The translations under genes were made by a program, and so were the position numbers. 64,000 bases of DNA from Arion vulgaris (Eukaryota; Mollusca; Gastropoda; Stylommatophora; Arionidae): positions 26,270,176 through 26,334,175 of the forward strand of contig CM036771.1 of the NCBI GenBank assembly GCA_020796225.1, in the 5' to 3' direction. Under the pieces are notes generated by a model. The model saw only the letters and a program-made list of their open reading frames with translations, made no database searches and was not told the origin of the DNA. Within the stretch, counting starts at the first letter, position 1; each line of letters starts with the position of its first letter. Below are positions 1-12,040 of the stretch, piece after piece.

Positions 1-302
1 AAAGACGGTCTTCATCCAGATACTTCTAAAATAATAATAAACTATCCGTTACTCGAATACTAGGTACTGCCGGATCATATAGTAGTAAATATATATACAC
101 TCACACACACTCACGTATTAGAGGTCTCTGTCCGTTTTAATTATGGCTTCTCAGTATAGTCCAGAATCTTTCAGTTTCTCCAGAAGACTCCGTCTCAAGG
201 TCTGTTTAAGTCATCTTATTTTCCATTTCTCTTGTTGGTTTCACTCAAGTACTTGTCTAGTGATAGTAGACTGTGTCTTCCTCAGGGTATGTCTGTTTAT
301 AG

Positions 303-736
303 CAGCGTTTCCCAAAGTGGTGGTCCCCCTCCCGTGGGCGCTGAAGCGTTCTAGGGAAGGGCGGGGGGAGTAGTGGGTTCATAAATATTTGGGAGGTGTT
401 CTGGCGATTAGCGGCTCCTTAAAGAAGAAATAAATAATAAATATTTTAAAATAAATTATTGACGTGATTTTGCGATTGAATAATCATTTAAAATTTGAAT
501 TCTGCATTTTAATTCATCTTATGCCCGTCTTACACGATCCATTGTTTCATCAATATTCTATGTCATGCATGTAATCATTTGAAAATGAACCATGTATTAC
601 AGATATATATATCAATTTTCTATGTCAAAGAGAAAATAGACCATGTATATATGTGGTAGGGGGCGTTGGCACACCATTATAATGTGGAGGGGGGGCTTTA
701 CAAAGTTTCTATTGTGAAAAAGTTTGGGAATCTATG
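303..736. mobile_element. hAT-type MITE
   Basis: The element begins CAGCGTTTCCCAAAGTGG and ends AGTTTGGGAATCTATG, whose reverse complement has the same TTCCCAAA core. It is flanked by 8-bp near-identical target duplications, gtttatag at 295-302 and gtttagag at 737-744 (7 of 8 match). The 8-bp duplication and CAG-type ends are typical of hAT elements. There is no transposase, so it is non-autonomous. The interior has G-rich tracts and nothing coding. Confidence 0.7.
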
Positions 737-744
737 GTTTAGAG

Positions 745-1290
745 CCAACTATGGCCCGTTCTACCTCCATTCGACAAAGGTATTCATTGGTTCATGTCCT
801 GTTCTTATCGACATGACTGTGTTTGCTACTCTGTTATACCATCACAGTCTGGAGATAACTGAAGAAAATTGTTGATAAGTCTGAATCTTATTTGTATTTA
901 ACTTGGGAACTCGGTATGAATCTTATTGTATTTGGTTTGGGGATTCGCCACTGTTCCGTGCCATACGACATTGTTCCCATTTGAACATATTAATTTTAAT
1001 AGCTTTGAAACTGTCCTAGAAATTTTACATTTCTCGTCTGCCTTGTAATGTAAACTATTGAAACTTTTAGAAGCATTTAACGTCTTGTAAACCATGAGGA
1101 CAAAGTCTCTCAATTTTCTACTGTGACCTTGCTTGAGAAGGACTAAATCACCCATTTTTCTACTGTTAACTTACCTTGCACGAGGACTACATCCCCCATT
1201 TTTCTAATCCCCCATTTTTCTACTGTGAACTTACTTTGCATGAGGACTAAATTCCCCATTTTTCGACTGTGAACTGTCTTACCCTGCATC
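745..1290. repeat. decayed minisatellite and unassigned sequence
   Basis: Nothing is recognised in 745-1105. From about 1105 to 1290 a degenerate repeat of roughly 45-65 bp is present, built around cccatttttctactgtgaac and a following gaggacta segment, three to four copies. Related units return at 1665-1755, beyond the LINE fragment at 1290-1665. The LINE therefore probably inserted into an older array. Confidence 0.5.
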
Positions 1291-1665
1291 TTTCTCTCTT
1301 TCTCTCTCTCATGCCTTTCTAACCCCGAGTGGGACATATGCCCTCAACCAACCCATGGTACGTCTTCCTATCTCTAGCTATCTCCTGCTGCTCCCTCCAG
1401 CTCTTCTTTATATATCTGTGTCTCTAAATCTCGTTTCCATGTATTTCTAGACTTTCCTCTCTTCCGCTGTCCCTTCTGGGTTTCAGGAAAGGGCCATTCT
1501 TGTTATATTGCCCTCGGATTTTCTCAAGTGTGTCCTATCCAGCGTCTTTTTAAAAAAACATCTTGGTTCACTACACAATCTGTTTTGTTCTCTCCATAAG
1601 CTTCTCATTTGTGACTTATCATACCATCTCAGTCTCTCTATTCTGCGCAGACACCAGTTATCAAA
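1290..1665 (-). pseudogene. LINE 3' end, C-terminal ORF2 fragment
   Basis: On the minus strand, broken frames read FDNWCLRRIERL, LRKSEGNITRMALS, WNPEG, then RNTWKRDLE. This resembles the C-terminal tail of many animal non-LTR retrotransposons (WCLRR.ERI...HTLRKP...ITRQALTWNPQG...NTWRRDLE). It lacks the reverse transcriptase core and is disrupted by stops and indels. A second copy of the same fragment lies at 28139-28510. The clade is uncertain. Confidence 0.6.
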
Positions 1666-1755
1666 TCCATTAATTTTCAACTGTGAACTGCCTAACCATG
1701 CTTGAGAAGGACAAAATCCCTCAATTTTCTGCTGTGAACTGCCTAACTTTACTTA

Positions 1756-2261
1756 TTTCTTCACGCTTATATGGTGATACAAAAACACGCCAGGAAGTTG
1801 CCGGGTGTGAATTTTAACAAGCTATATTTTCTCAGCGCTGGCATGTTTAGATGTGTGGGATGATGATTCTATCGTAGGTGGAGTAGGTGCTTGACGGGGT
1901 CAGAGATATCTTGTTGTACACACTGTTTGTACAGTCAACAAAGCTACATTTCAGCTTAGACGGCAAGCTTTGCGGATTTTGTGTATATTAGAAACTAGCG
2001 TGAAATAAGAAAAAGATGCGGAGAAAAGGGGAGTGTTTCAAACACACCAGCTTAAAGGTACCAACAACAACAATTTTACCGACAACGTGCATTTTGATGA
2101 TTGATTGATTGATTGATTGATAGAACCATTATCATTTCACACCAGTGAATAACCAAGGTTGCCCCGATATCCTTCCTACACAGCGGCACTGCACGAAATC
2201 CGTAGCACCGGCAAATGTCCCGATATAATTTTAAAGATGGTGAATATATTTGTATGAGATT
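1756..2261. other. unassigned; short GATT microsatellite and an old repeat
   Basis: No gene is seen in 1756-2090. A tgattgattgattgattg microsatellite occupies about 2097-2121. The following 2122-2260 (cattatcatttcacacc..., tgccccgatatcc...) resembles 55970-56060 in sequence and order, so it is probably an old dispersed LINE-tail repeat. Confidence 0.4.
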
Positions 2262-4420
2262 TAATTTAGTAGTTGTTATGAATGTTGTCAAGGTAGCGGC
2301 TTCGCAGTCTGATTTTGTTAATTTAGTAGTTGTTTATGAATGTTGTCATGGTAACGGCTTCCCAGTCTGATTTTGTCAATTTAGTAGTTGTTTATGAATG
2401 TTGTCATGGTAACGGCTTCGCAGTCTGATTTTGTCAATTTAGTAGTTTGTCAATTTAGTAGTTGTTTATGAATGTTGTCATGGTAACGGCTTCGCAGTCT
2501 GATTTTGTCAATTTAGTAGTTGTTTATGAATGTTGTCATGGTAACGGCTTCGCAGTCTGATTTTGTCAATTTAGTAGTTGTTTATGAATGTTGTCATGGT
2601 AACGGCTTCGCAGTCTGATTTTGTCAATTTAGTAGTTGTTTATGAATGTTGTCATGGTAACGGCTTCGCAGTCTGATTTTGTCAATTTAGTAGTTGTTTA
2701 TGAATGTTGTCATGGTAACGGCTTCGCAGTCTGATTTTGTCAATTTAGTAGTTGTTTATGAATGTTGTCATGGTAACGGCTTCGCAGTCTGATTTTGTCA
2801 ATTTAGTAGTTGTTGTGAATGTTGTCATGGTAACGGCTTCGCAGTCTGATTTTGTCAATTTAGTAGTTGTTTATGAATGTTGTCATGGTAACGGCTTCAC
2901 AGTCTGATTTTGTCAATTTAGTAGTTGTTTATGAATGTTGTCATGGTAACGGCTTCGCAGTCTGATTTTGTCAATTTAGTAGTTGTTTATGAATGTTGTC
3001 ATGGTAACGGCTTCGCAGTCTGATTTTGTCAATTTAGTAGTTGTTTATGAATGTTGTCATGGTAACGGCTTCCAGTCTGATTTGTCAATTTAGTAGTTGT
3101 TTATGAATTGTCATGGTAACGGCTCTGCAGTCTGATTTTGTCAATTTAGTAGTTGTTTATGAATGTTGTCATGGTAACGGCTTCACAGTCTGATTTTGTC
3201 AATTTAGTAGTTGTTTATGAATGTTGTCATGGTAACGGCTTCGCAGTCTGATTTTGTCAATTTAGTAGTTGTTTATGAATGTTGTCCAGTAAGGCTTCTG
3301 CAGTCTGATTTTGTCAATTTAGTAGTTGTTTAGAATGTTGTCATGGTAACGGCTTGAGTCTGATTTGTCAATTTAGTAGTTGTTTATGAATGTTGTCATG
3401 GTAACGGCTTCCCAGTCTGATTTTGTCAATTTAGTAGTTGTTTATGAATGTTGTCATGGTAACGGCTTCCCAGTCTGATTTTGTCAATTTAGTAGTTGTT
3501 TATGAATGTTGTCATGGTAACGGCTTCGCAGTCTGATTTTGTCAATTTAGTAGTTGTTTATGAATGTTGTCATGGTAACGGCTTCGCAGTCTGATTTTGT
3601 CAATTTAGTAGTTGTTTATGAATGTTGTCATGGTAACGGCTTCGCAGTCTGATTTTGTCAATTTAGTAGTTGTTTATGAATGTTGTCATGGTAACGGCTT
3701 CGCAGTCTGATTTTGTCAATTTAGTAGTTGTTAGAATTGTTGTCATGTAACTGGCTTCGCATCTGATTTTGTCAATTTAGTGTGTTTATGAATGTTGTCA
3801 TGGTAACGGCTTCCAGTCTGATTTTGCCAATTTAGTATTGTTTGAATGTTGTCATGGTAACGGCTTCGCAGTCTGATTTTGTCAATTTAGTAGTTGTTTA
3901 TGAATGTTGTCATGGTAACGGCTTCGCAGTCTGATTTTGTCAATTTAGTAGTTGTTTATGAATGTTGTCATGTAACGGCTTGCAGTCTGATTTTGTCAAT
4001 TTAGTAGTTGTTATGAATGTTGTCATGAACGGTTTCGCATCGATTTTGTCAATTTAGTAGTTGTTTATGAATGTTGTCATGGTAAAGCTTCACAGTCTGA
4101 TTTTGTCAATTTAGTAGTGTTAATGTTGCATGGTAACGGTTCGCAGTCTGATTTGTCAATTTAGTAGTTGTTATGAATGTTGTCAGGTAACGGCTTCGCA
4201 GTCTGATTTTCAATTTAGTAGTTGCTTATGAATTTGTCATGGAAGGCTTCGCAGTCTGATTTTGTCAATTTAGTAGCTTTATGAATGTTGTCATGGTACG
4301 CTTCGATCTGATTTGTCAATTTAGTAGTTGTTTATGAATGTTGTCATGGTAACGGCTTCGCAGTCTGATTTTGTCAATTTAGTAGTTGTTTATGAATGTT
4401 GTCATGGTAACGGCTTCGCA
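2262..4420. repeat. 58-bp minisatellite array, about 37 units
   Basis: Each unit is 58 bp and contains gttgtcatggtaacggcttc, cagtctgattttgtcaattt and agtagttgtttatgaat. Units at 2340-3050 and 3390-3720 are nearly identical. Between about 3060 and 4330 many units carry one to several missing bases. The array runs almost directly into the 141-bp array. Confidence 0.95.
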
Positions 4421-4481
4421 ATTGACCGAGTTGACCCCTTGACGTGCACAACTGAACACGGACTAGTTTTATCACCCGTCT

Positions 4482-7400
4482 ACGATAGGACTAGGAACTC
4501 GACATCATCTACATTGAGATCAGAGGTGCAAAGATGTATGTGTCTGCTATATTGTCTTCTAGCTTCAAATCTTAAAATCGTGTCGGTGCTAGAATATATA
4601 TCTAGATTATCAGCAACCCTGCGATAGGACTAGGAACTCGACATCATCTACATTGAGATCAGAGGTGCAAAGATGTATAGTGTCTGCTATTTGTCTTAGC
4701 TTTCCAATCTTAAAATCGTGGTACTAGGAATATATATCTAGATTATCAGCAACCTACGATAGGACTAGGAACTCGACATCATTTCATTGAGATCAGAGTA
4801 AGATGTATGTGTCTGCTATATTGTCTTCTAGCTTTCTCAATCTTAAAATCGTGTCGGTGCTAGAATATATATCTAGATTATCAGCAACCCTGTTGATAGG
4901 ACTAGAACTCGACATCATCTACATTGAGATCAGAGGTGCAAAGATGTATGTGTCTGCTATATTGTTTCTAGCTTTCAATCTTAAAATCGTGTCGGTACTA
5001 GAATATATATCTAGATTATCAGCAACCCTACGATAGGACTAGGAACTCGACATCATCTACATTGAGATCAGAGGTGCAAAGATGTATGTGTCTGCTATAT
5101 TGTCTTCTAGCTTTCTAAATCTTAAAATCGTGATGGTGCTAGAATATTATCTAGATTATCAGCAACCCTGATAGACTAGGAACTCGACATCATCTACATT
5201 GAGATCAGGGGTGCAAAAGATGTATGTGTCTGCTATATTGTCTTCTAGCTTTCTCAATCTTAAAATCGTGTCGGTGCTAGAATATATATCTAGATTATCA
5301 GCAACCCTGCGATAGGACTAGGAACTCGACATCATCTACATTGAGATCAGAGGTGCAAAGATGTATGTGTCTGCTATATTGTCTTCTAGCTTTCTCAATC
5401 TTAAAATCGTGTCGGTGCTAGAATATATATCTAGATTATCAGCAACCCTGCGATAGACAGGAACTCGACATCATCTACATTGAGATCAGAGGTGCAAAGA
5501 TGTATGTGTCTGCTATATTGTCTTCTAGCTTTCTCAATCTTAAAATCGTGTCGGTGCTAGAATATATATCTAGATTATCAGCAACCCTGCGATAGGACTA
5601 GGAACTCGACATCATCTACATTGAGATCAGAGGTGCAAAGATGTATGTGTCTGCTATATTGTCTTCAGTTTTTCTCAATCTTAAAATCGTGTCGGTGCTA
5701 GAATATATATCCTAGATTATCACAACCCTGCGATAGGACTAGGAACTCGACATCATCTACATTCAGATCAGAGGTGCAAAGATGTATGTGCCTGCTATAT
5801 TGTCTTCTAGCTTTCTCAATCTTAAAATCGTGTCGGTGCTAGAATATATATCTAGATTATCAGCAACCCTACGATAGGACTAGGAACTCAACATCATCTA
5901 CATTGAGATCAGAGGTGCAAAGATGTATGTGTCTGCTATATTGTCTTCTAGCTTTCTAAATCTTAAAATCGTGTCGGTGCTAGAATATATATCTAGATTA
6001 TCAGCAACCCTGCGATAGGACTAGGAACTCGACATCATCTACATTGAGATCAGAGGTGCAAAGATGTATGTGTCTGCTATATTATCTTCTAGCTTTCTAA
6101 ATCTTAAAATCGTGTCGGTGCTAGAATATATATCTAGATTATCAGCAACCCTACGATAGGACTAGGAACTCGACATCATCTACATTGAGATCAGAGGTGC
6201 AAAGATGTATGTGTCTGCTATATTGTCTTCTAGCTTTCTAAATCTTAAAATCGTGTCGGTGCTAGAATATATATCTAGATTATCAGCAACCCTGCGATAG
6301 GACTAGGAACTCGACATCATCTACATTCAGATCAGAGGTGCAAAGATGTATGTGTCTGCTATATTGTCTTCTAGCTTTCTAAATCTTAAAATCGTGTCGG
6401 TGCTAGAATATATATCTAGATTATCAGCAACCCTACGATAGGACTAGGAACTCGACATCATCTACATTGAGATCAGAGGTGCAAAGATGTATTGTTCATA
6501 TGTCTTCTAGCTTTCAATCTTAAAACGTTCGGTGCTAGATATATACTCTAGATTATCAGCAACCTTACGAAGGACTAGGAACTCGACATCATCTACATTG
6601 AGATCAGAGGTGCAAAGATGTATGTGTCTGCTATATTGTCTTCTAGCTTTCTAAATCTTAAAATCGTGTCGGTGCTAGAATATATATCTAGATTATCAGC
6701 AACCCTGCGATAGGACTAGGAACTCGACATCATCTACATTCAGATCAGAGGTGCAAAGATGTATGTGTCTGCTATATTATCTTCTAGCTTTAAATCTTAA
6801 ATCGTGTGGGTGCTAGAATTATATCTAGATTATCAGCAACCCTGCGATAGGACTAGGAACTCGACATCATCTACATTGAGATCAGAGGTGCAAAGATGTA
6901 TGTGTCTGCTATATTGTTTTCTAGCTTTCTCAATCTTAAAATCGTGTCGGTGCTAGAATATATATCTAGATTATCAGCAACCCTACGATAGGACTAGGAA
7001 CTCGACATCATCTACATTGAGATCAGAGGTGCAAAGATGTATTGTCTGCTATATTGTCTTCTAGCTTTCAATCTTAAAATCGTGGGTGCTAGAATATATA
7101 TCTAGATTATCAGCAACCTATCGATAGGACTAGGAACTCGACATCATCTACATTGAGATCAGAGGTGCAAAGATGTATGTGTCTGCTATATTATCTTCTA
7201 GCTTTCTAAATCTTAAAATCGTGTCGGTGCTAGAATATATATCTAGATTATCAGCAACCCTGCGATAGGACTAGGAACTCGACATCATCTACATTCAGAT
7301 CAGAGGTGCAAAGATGTATGTGTCTGCTATATTATCTTCTAGCTTTCTAAATCTTAAAATCGTGTCGGTGCTAGAATATATATCTAGATTATCAGCAACC

Positions 7401-7927
7401 CTGCGATAGGACTAGGAACTCGACATCATCTACATTGAGATCAGAGGTGCAAGATGTATGTCTGCTATATTGTCTTCTAGCTTTCAAATCTTAAAATCAT
7501 GTCGGTGCTAGAATATATTCTAGATTATCAGCAACCTGATAGACTAGGAACTCGACATCATTTACATTGAGATCAGAGGTGCAAAGATGATGTTTTCTGC
7601 TATATTGTTTTCTAGCTTTCAATCTTAAAATCGTGTTGTGCTAGAATATATATCTAGATTATCAGCAACCCTGCGATAGGACTAGGAACTCGACATCATC
7701 TACATTTAGATCAGAGGTGAAAGATGTATGTGTCTGCTATATTGTCTTCAGCTTTCTCAATCTTAAAATCGTGTCGGTGCTGAATATATCTAGATTATCA
7801 GCAACCCGGATAGGACTAGGAACTCGACATCATTTTACATGAGATCAGAGGGCAAAGATGTGTGCCGCTATATTGTCTTCTAGCTTTTCAATCTTAAAAT
7901 CGTTCGGTGCTAGAATATTATCTAGAA
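4482..7927. repeat. 141-bp satellite-like array, about 24 units
   Basis: The period is 141 bp, measured at 6013, 6154 and 6295. Each unit has cgataggactaggaactcga, gatcagaggtgcaaagatgt and the near-palindrome ctagaatatatatctag. Most units are more than 95% alike. Indel-rich units cluster at 4660-4810, 6480-6560, 7440-7640 and 7730-7927. Short open frames here are by-products of the repeat. Confidence 0.95.
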
Positions 7928-8025
7928 CCCAAAAGTGACGTGTCAGTTATCTCAAGCAACTGTCATGAACATCGAATATATAAACAATAATTTCATGTTA
8001 TAACTAACTAACTAATATTGCATTC

Positions 8026-8452
8026 CCAGTCGATGCTTCACAAGATCCAAAAGGGCAGGTATCAGTATGAGTGGATGTCGTCTATAGAAGTTTATATCTT
8101 CCAGAGGCTACGGATATACTGTCTGGCATGCGGTGTTCGCGGTAATGAGAGTGAACAGACTTACATCAACAGCATCGATTGTTGGAGAGTTGAGATGGAC
8201 AAAGGGATGTTCTTCGGTCTCTTCACGACTGCTTGTTAGATGAAGACACTAAAATCGATGTTGAATCGATCCAGCGTTTTAAGCAGTTTGGAGTCACCGT
8301 TGTACAAGTAGAACTGGTTTCCCTGACGGACAGAGTGAGGAGTGTGTTTAACCAGCGAGCCACGGGAACCATCAGTATGCATACTCTTCGATATCGTAAC
8401 TGAGCACCTGGTCTGGTGCAATGACATCAGTTTAGTAACCAATAACCAATAA
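8026..8452 (+). pseudogene. LINE RNase H-domain fragment
   Basis: Frames on the plus strand read LHKIQKGRYQYEWMSSIEV, then IYCLACGVRGNES, a degraded form of the RNase H motif IYCPGHAGVxGNExAD. A later frame resembles the post-RNase H tail. The fragment ends with taaccaataaccaata, a short repeated tail typical of LINE 3' ends. A better-preserved relative lies at 30626-31072. Stops and frameshifts make it non-functional. Confidence 0.65.
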
Positions 8453-8477
8453 CTAACATTACATATTTGTCAATTGT

Positions 8478-9011
8478 TCTCATAATATTAAGTACATTTT
8501 TTCGTTTTATTCCATTTATTTGTCTTTATTTATTCCAATGATAATTGCACTTGTTTCACAATTGATGATCAGAGCAAAATTGTATTTGTGTAACAAAAAC
8601 AAATTAAAGATTTAGCTACCCGTGTGTTGTCGGGGCGTGCAAGGGAGCAGAGAATAGTAACACTGCGACCTACAAGGCATGTCATAAGAGGCGACTGAGG
8701 TAGGGTCCTAGGGAAGCTACCCTGGTAAATAAAACGCGTCGCAGAAATTGGATGTGCTGGCCTAGTTGTAGGCGCATAACTGGCACAATGTACAATCGCT
8801 CTTAGACTCGGATCACATACAAATCACAAAGAGTGGTTAACAAGTGGTCGATATGGATGGAAGAAAAAGAAGCTCTCATAATATTAAGCACATTTTTAGT
8901 TTTATTCCATTTATTTGTGCTTATTTATTAAAATAATAATTTCACCTTTTCTACAGTTAATCAGAGAAAAGTTGTATTTGTGTAAAAATTTTTTTTTAAA
9001 ATTAAAGATGT
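8478..9011 (+). repeat. dispersed repeat (family C) flanked by 135-bp direct repeats
   Basis: Bases 8620-8873 hold a dispersed repeat marked by ggcatgtcataagaggcgac, acgcgtcgcagaaattgg and ggcgcataactggcacaa. It recurs at 13358, 13690, 30300 (reverse) and in part at 57620 (reverse). The flanks 8478-8613 and 8874-9011 are direct repeats of each other (tctcataatattaag..., attccatttatttgt..., ttgtatttgtgtaa...). No protein is encoded. Confidence 0.6.
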
Positions 9012-9254
9012 AGCAGCGTTACGTTTATTAGTTATTTATTTCCTCAACTCACAAATTATGCTGGGAACTCTTGAAACACTGGAGACCAAAAATGAACAAT
9101 TAAGATAATATGACTACCGACACGCAAAATTAGAACAACACTGTGACTTATGATAGACAACTTTAGATAATGTGAATTATAATGTGTGAATGGAATGTAG
9201 ACAGCAGCACTGTGACTTATAAGGAACAAGTTTAGATATCAATTTAGATTATAA

Positions 9255-9490
9255 TACACGAATTTAGACTACACTATGGCTTATAGTATACTCGTCTAGA
9301 CTACACTATGGCTTATAATATACACATGAAGATTACACTATGGCTTATAATATACACATGACGATTACACTATGGCTTATAATATACTTGTCTAGACTAC
9401 ACTATGGCTTATAATATACTCATGAAGATTACACTATGGCTTATAATATACACATGAAGATTACACTATGGCTTATAATATACTTGTCTA
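9255..9490. repeat. 32-bp minisatellite, left part
   Basis: The 32-bp unit contains ctagactacactatggctta and taatatactcgt. A variant has catgaagattacac in place of gtctagactacac. The array is broken at 9490 by a DNA transposon and resumes in register at 11677, so both halves were one array. Confidence 0.9.
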
Positions 9491-9597
9491 TAGTCTGTCC
9501 ATTAATTCGTGAGAACGTTTGAAATTGATTTTCTCGAAAACTACCTGTTGGATCTCAGTGATATTTTGCAAGCAGCCTTAGAATATCCATGACGCTA
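9491..9597 (+). repeat. left terminal inverted repeat, transposon copy 1
   Basis: The 107-bp repeat begins TAGTCTGTCC and ends at about catgacgcta. It pairs with 11571-11676 with a few mismatches, for example gagaacg against gagcacg and cctgttgga against cttgttcga. Confidence 0.85.
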
Positions 9598-9934
9598 GAG
9601 AAATATTTTTTCCAAGAAAATTTGATGTAGTTTGAAATATTTCTTCTTCAGGTTATATTAAAATCAACCTCACTTGATTGTACACAATAGTAACAGATCT
9701 ACGGTACACAGACGCGTTGTTCTAAAATACATTATGGTAACATAGAAATATCGTGAGTATACAACAATTTCACGAAATCCCGTGCACCTAACCCAGTCGA
9801 CTTTGAAAGCGGAAAGCATATGACGTTATAATTGGGATACCGTTGTATAGTCATAGGTGTATCTCGCTATTTGTATGAAGCTATTGTATCATATTTGTTG
9901 GCTTATCAAAGCTGACATTGATATCACATTCATA

Positions 9935-11201
9935 ATGAGTCTGAAGTGCACATTTATAACGATACAGAAGGTTACAGTTTTACTATACCAACACTTCCGT
10001 AGGGAATCTAAGAGAGGTCATCTATATTGCGATATTCATAACCCTGAGAAACGAGCGCAACTGGCGCTTGGTCTGAATAGAGAATCCTTTTCCCGATGGA
10101 TTAAACAGGACACAAAGTGCACTAATGTCAAGCAAGGACGGAAAAGAACAATTGACGACTTTGACATAGATGTCATAAGACGGGAGCTCTTGAAAATGTT
10201 TGCGACAAATCAACTTGTTACTCTCAGGAAACTGAAATTAAAACTGCAATCAGATTGCAGCATAGACATTTCTAAAAGTACTCTATGAAAATTGTAAGAG
10301 CCGCCGGCTTCACCTTCAGAAAAACTATAGGCGGCAGGAATATTATTTGTGAAAACCACATTTAATTGCTGCCCGAAGTAAATACCTGAGGCAGATCCGT
10401 GAGAGGCGGAGGCAAGGCTATGATATTGTATATTTGGACGAATCCTGGGTCAATGCTCACCACACCAATGCTAAAGAATGGCAATCAGTAGACGGTGAAC
10501 AGAAAAAAAAAAATACCAAGCAGCAAAGGCCAGCGTATTATACTAACACATGCAGAAAGTAGTGAAGAAGGTCTTGTCCATGACGCTGGACTTATTTTCC
10601 AATCAAAAGTACCGACGGTAGGGACTACCACACAGAAATGAATGGACATATTTTCAGGCACTGGATGGAGAAAGATCTACTTCCAATTCTAAACAGACCA
10701 TCATGCTTGGTAATGGATAATGCATCATATCACAACGCAGTATCAGCGGAAGACAAAGTACCAACTGCATCAAATACAAAAGATCAAATTAGGACTTGGC
10801 TTGCTAAGGAAAATGTCAGCTTCGATGATACATATTTGAAACCCGAGTTGTTGCACCTGGTGAGGATGACAAATAAGACAAAGGTGTTTCATATTGACAA
10901 AATCATTGCGGAATACGGCCACACGTCTTTGCGACTACCTCCATATTATGCTCACCTCAATCCGATAGAGCTTGTCTGGGCTAAAGTAAAAGGGCAAGTT
11001 GCCGAACAGAACAGGGCGTTTAAAATGTGTGATGTTGAAGTTCTGACACGTGAGTCCTTCTCAATGATAGACATGCAGTTCTGGAAGAAGTGTGTTGAAC
11101 ATGTGCTCCGAGAGGAAGACGAGTACTGGCACCGAGATGGATTACAATTTGTCCAGCCAGTAACAATTATCAACCTCATGGAATCGTCAGATTCGGGATG
11201 A
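9935..11201 (+). pseudogene. DDE transposase, frameshifted (copy 1)
   Basis: The N-terminal part (to about 10288) carries a helix-turn-helix region with ALGLNRESFSRWIKQ and a basic GRKR motif, expected to bind the inverted repeats. The catalytic part has YLDESW (first D, near 10437), VMDNASYHN (second D, near 10716) and HLNPIELVWAK (E, near 10968). The E replaces the D seen in mariner proper. Frames change near 10285-10300, and a stop follows in the A-rich stretch near 10510-10565, so no continuous protein is made. The start at 9935 is a guess. An in-frame ATG also exists at 9857. Some shifts lie in A-runs and could be sequencing errors, but copy 2 is also broken. Confidence 0.8.
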
Positions 11202-11570
11202 TACAAATCATATTTTGATTACAGACTGAGAAATAGCAACGTATACATTTCCATATCCAAATGCGTCTACCATCATACAATTTGTGGTGAAGTTAAGACA
11301 CCCTGGGGTCTAATGGTGACCGAAGGGAGGACTAACTGTTGCATATTGTATCCAAGTTCACGATTGCACATAAAGGGCAACACACTTAATTACTTGACCT
11401 ATCAAGTTAATATGGAGATACACCTATGAATAGAATTGACATGGACAAATTCTAGGGATACTGTAAAATCTAAAATTTGAGCCCTGTATTTGCAATTGTC
11501 ATAAAAGATCAAAGGAATTCGCCGATGTGCAAAATCCGTAGCATCTATGGACTACTGGTTAGCTTTATTT

Positions 11571-11676
11571 TAGCGTCATGGATATTCTAAGGCTGCATGA
11601 AAAAATCACTGAGATCGAACAAGTAGTTTTCGAGAAAATCAATTTCAAACGTGCTCACGAATTAATGGACAGACTA
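11571..11676 (-). repeat. right terminal inverted repeat, transposon copy 1
   Basis: The 106-bp segment starts tagcgtcatggatattc and ends ggacagacta. It is the inverted partner of 9491-9597. Confidence 0.85.
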
Positions 11677-12035
11677 TAGACTACACTATGGCTTATAATA
11701 TACTCGTCTAGACTACACTATGGCTTATAATATACTCGTCTAGACTACACTATGGCTTATAATATACTCGTCTAGACTACACTATGGCTTATAATATACT
11801 TGTCTAGACTACACTATGGCTTATAATATACTCATGAAGATTACATTATGGCTTATAATATACACATGAAGATTACACTATGACTTATAATATACTCGTC
11901 TAGATTACACTATGGCTTATAATATACTCATGAAGATTACACCATGACTTATAATATACACATGAAGATTACACTATGGCTTATAATACAATATGACATT
12001 ATTGTTGCTTATAATATACATGTTTAGACAGTATT
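11677..12035. repeat. 32-bp minisatellite, right part
   Basis: This is the continuation of the array at 9255-9490, with the same ctagactacactatggctta unit. It becomes degenerate after about 11985. Confidence 0.9.
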
Positions 12036-12040
12036 ATGAC

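Larger units (their letters stand above)
9491..11676 (+). mobile_element. Tc1/mariner-superfamily transposon, copy 1 (Sailor-like)
   Basis: This is a 2186-bp DNA transposon with inverted repeats of about 106 bp starting TAGTCTGTCCATTAATTCGT, flanked by TA at 9489-9490 and 11677-11678. TA duplication and a DDE transposase place it in the IS630/Tc1/mariner superfamily. The second D and the E are separated by 83 residues, far more than the 34-41 of ordinary Tc1/mariner and close to the reported DD82E group called Sailor. It sits inside the 32-bp array. The plus-strand transposase is frameshifted, so it is probably inactive. A close copy lies at 47807-49978. Confidence 0.85.
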
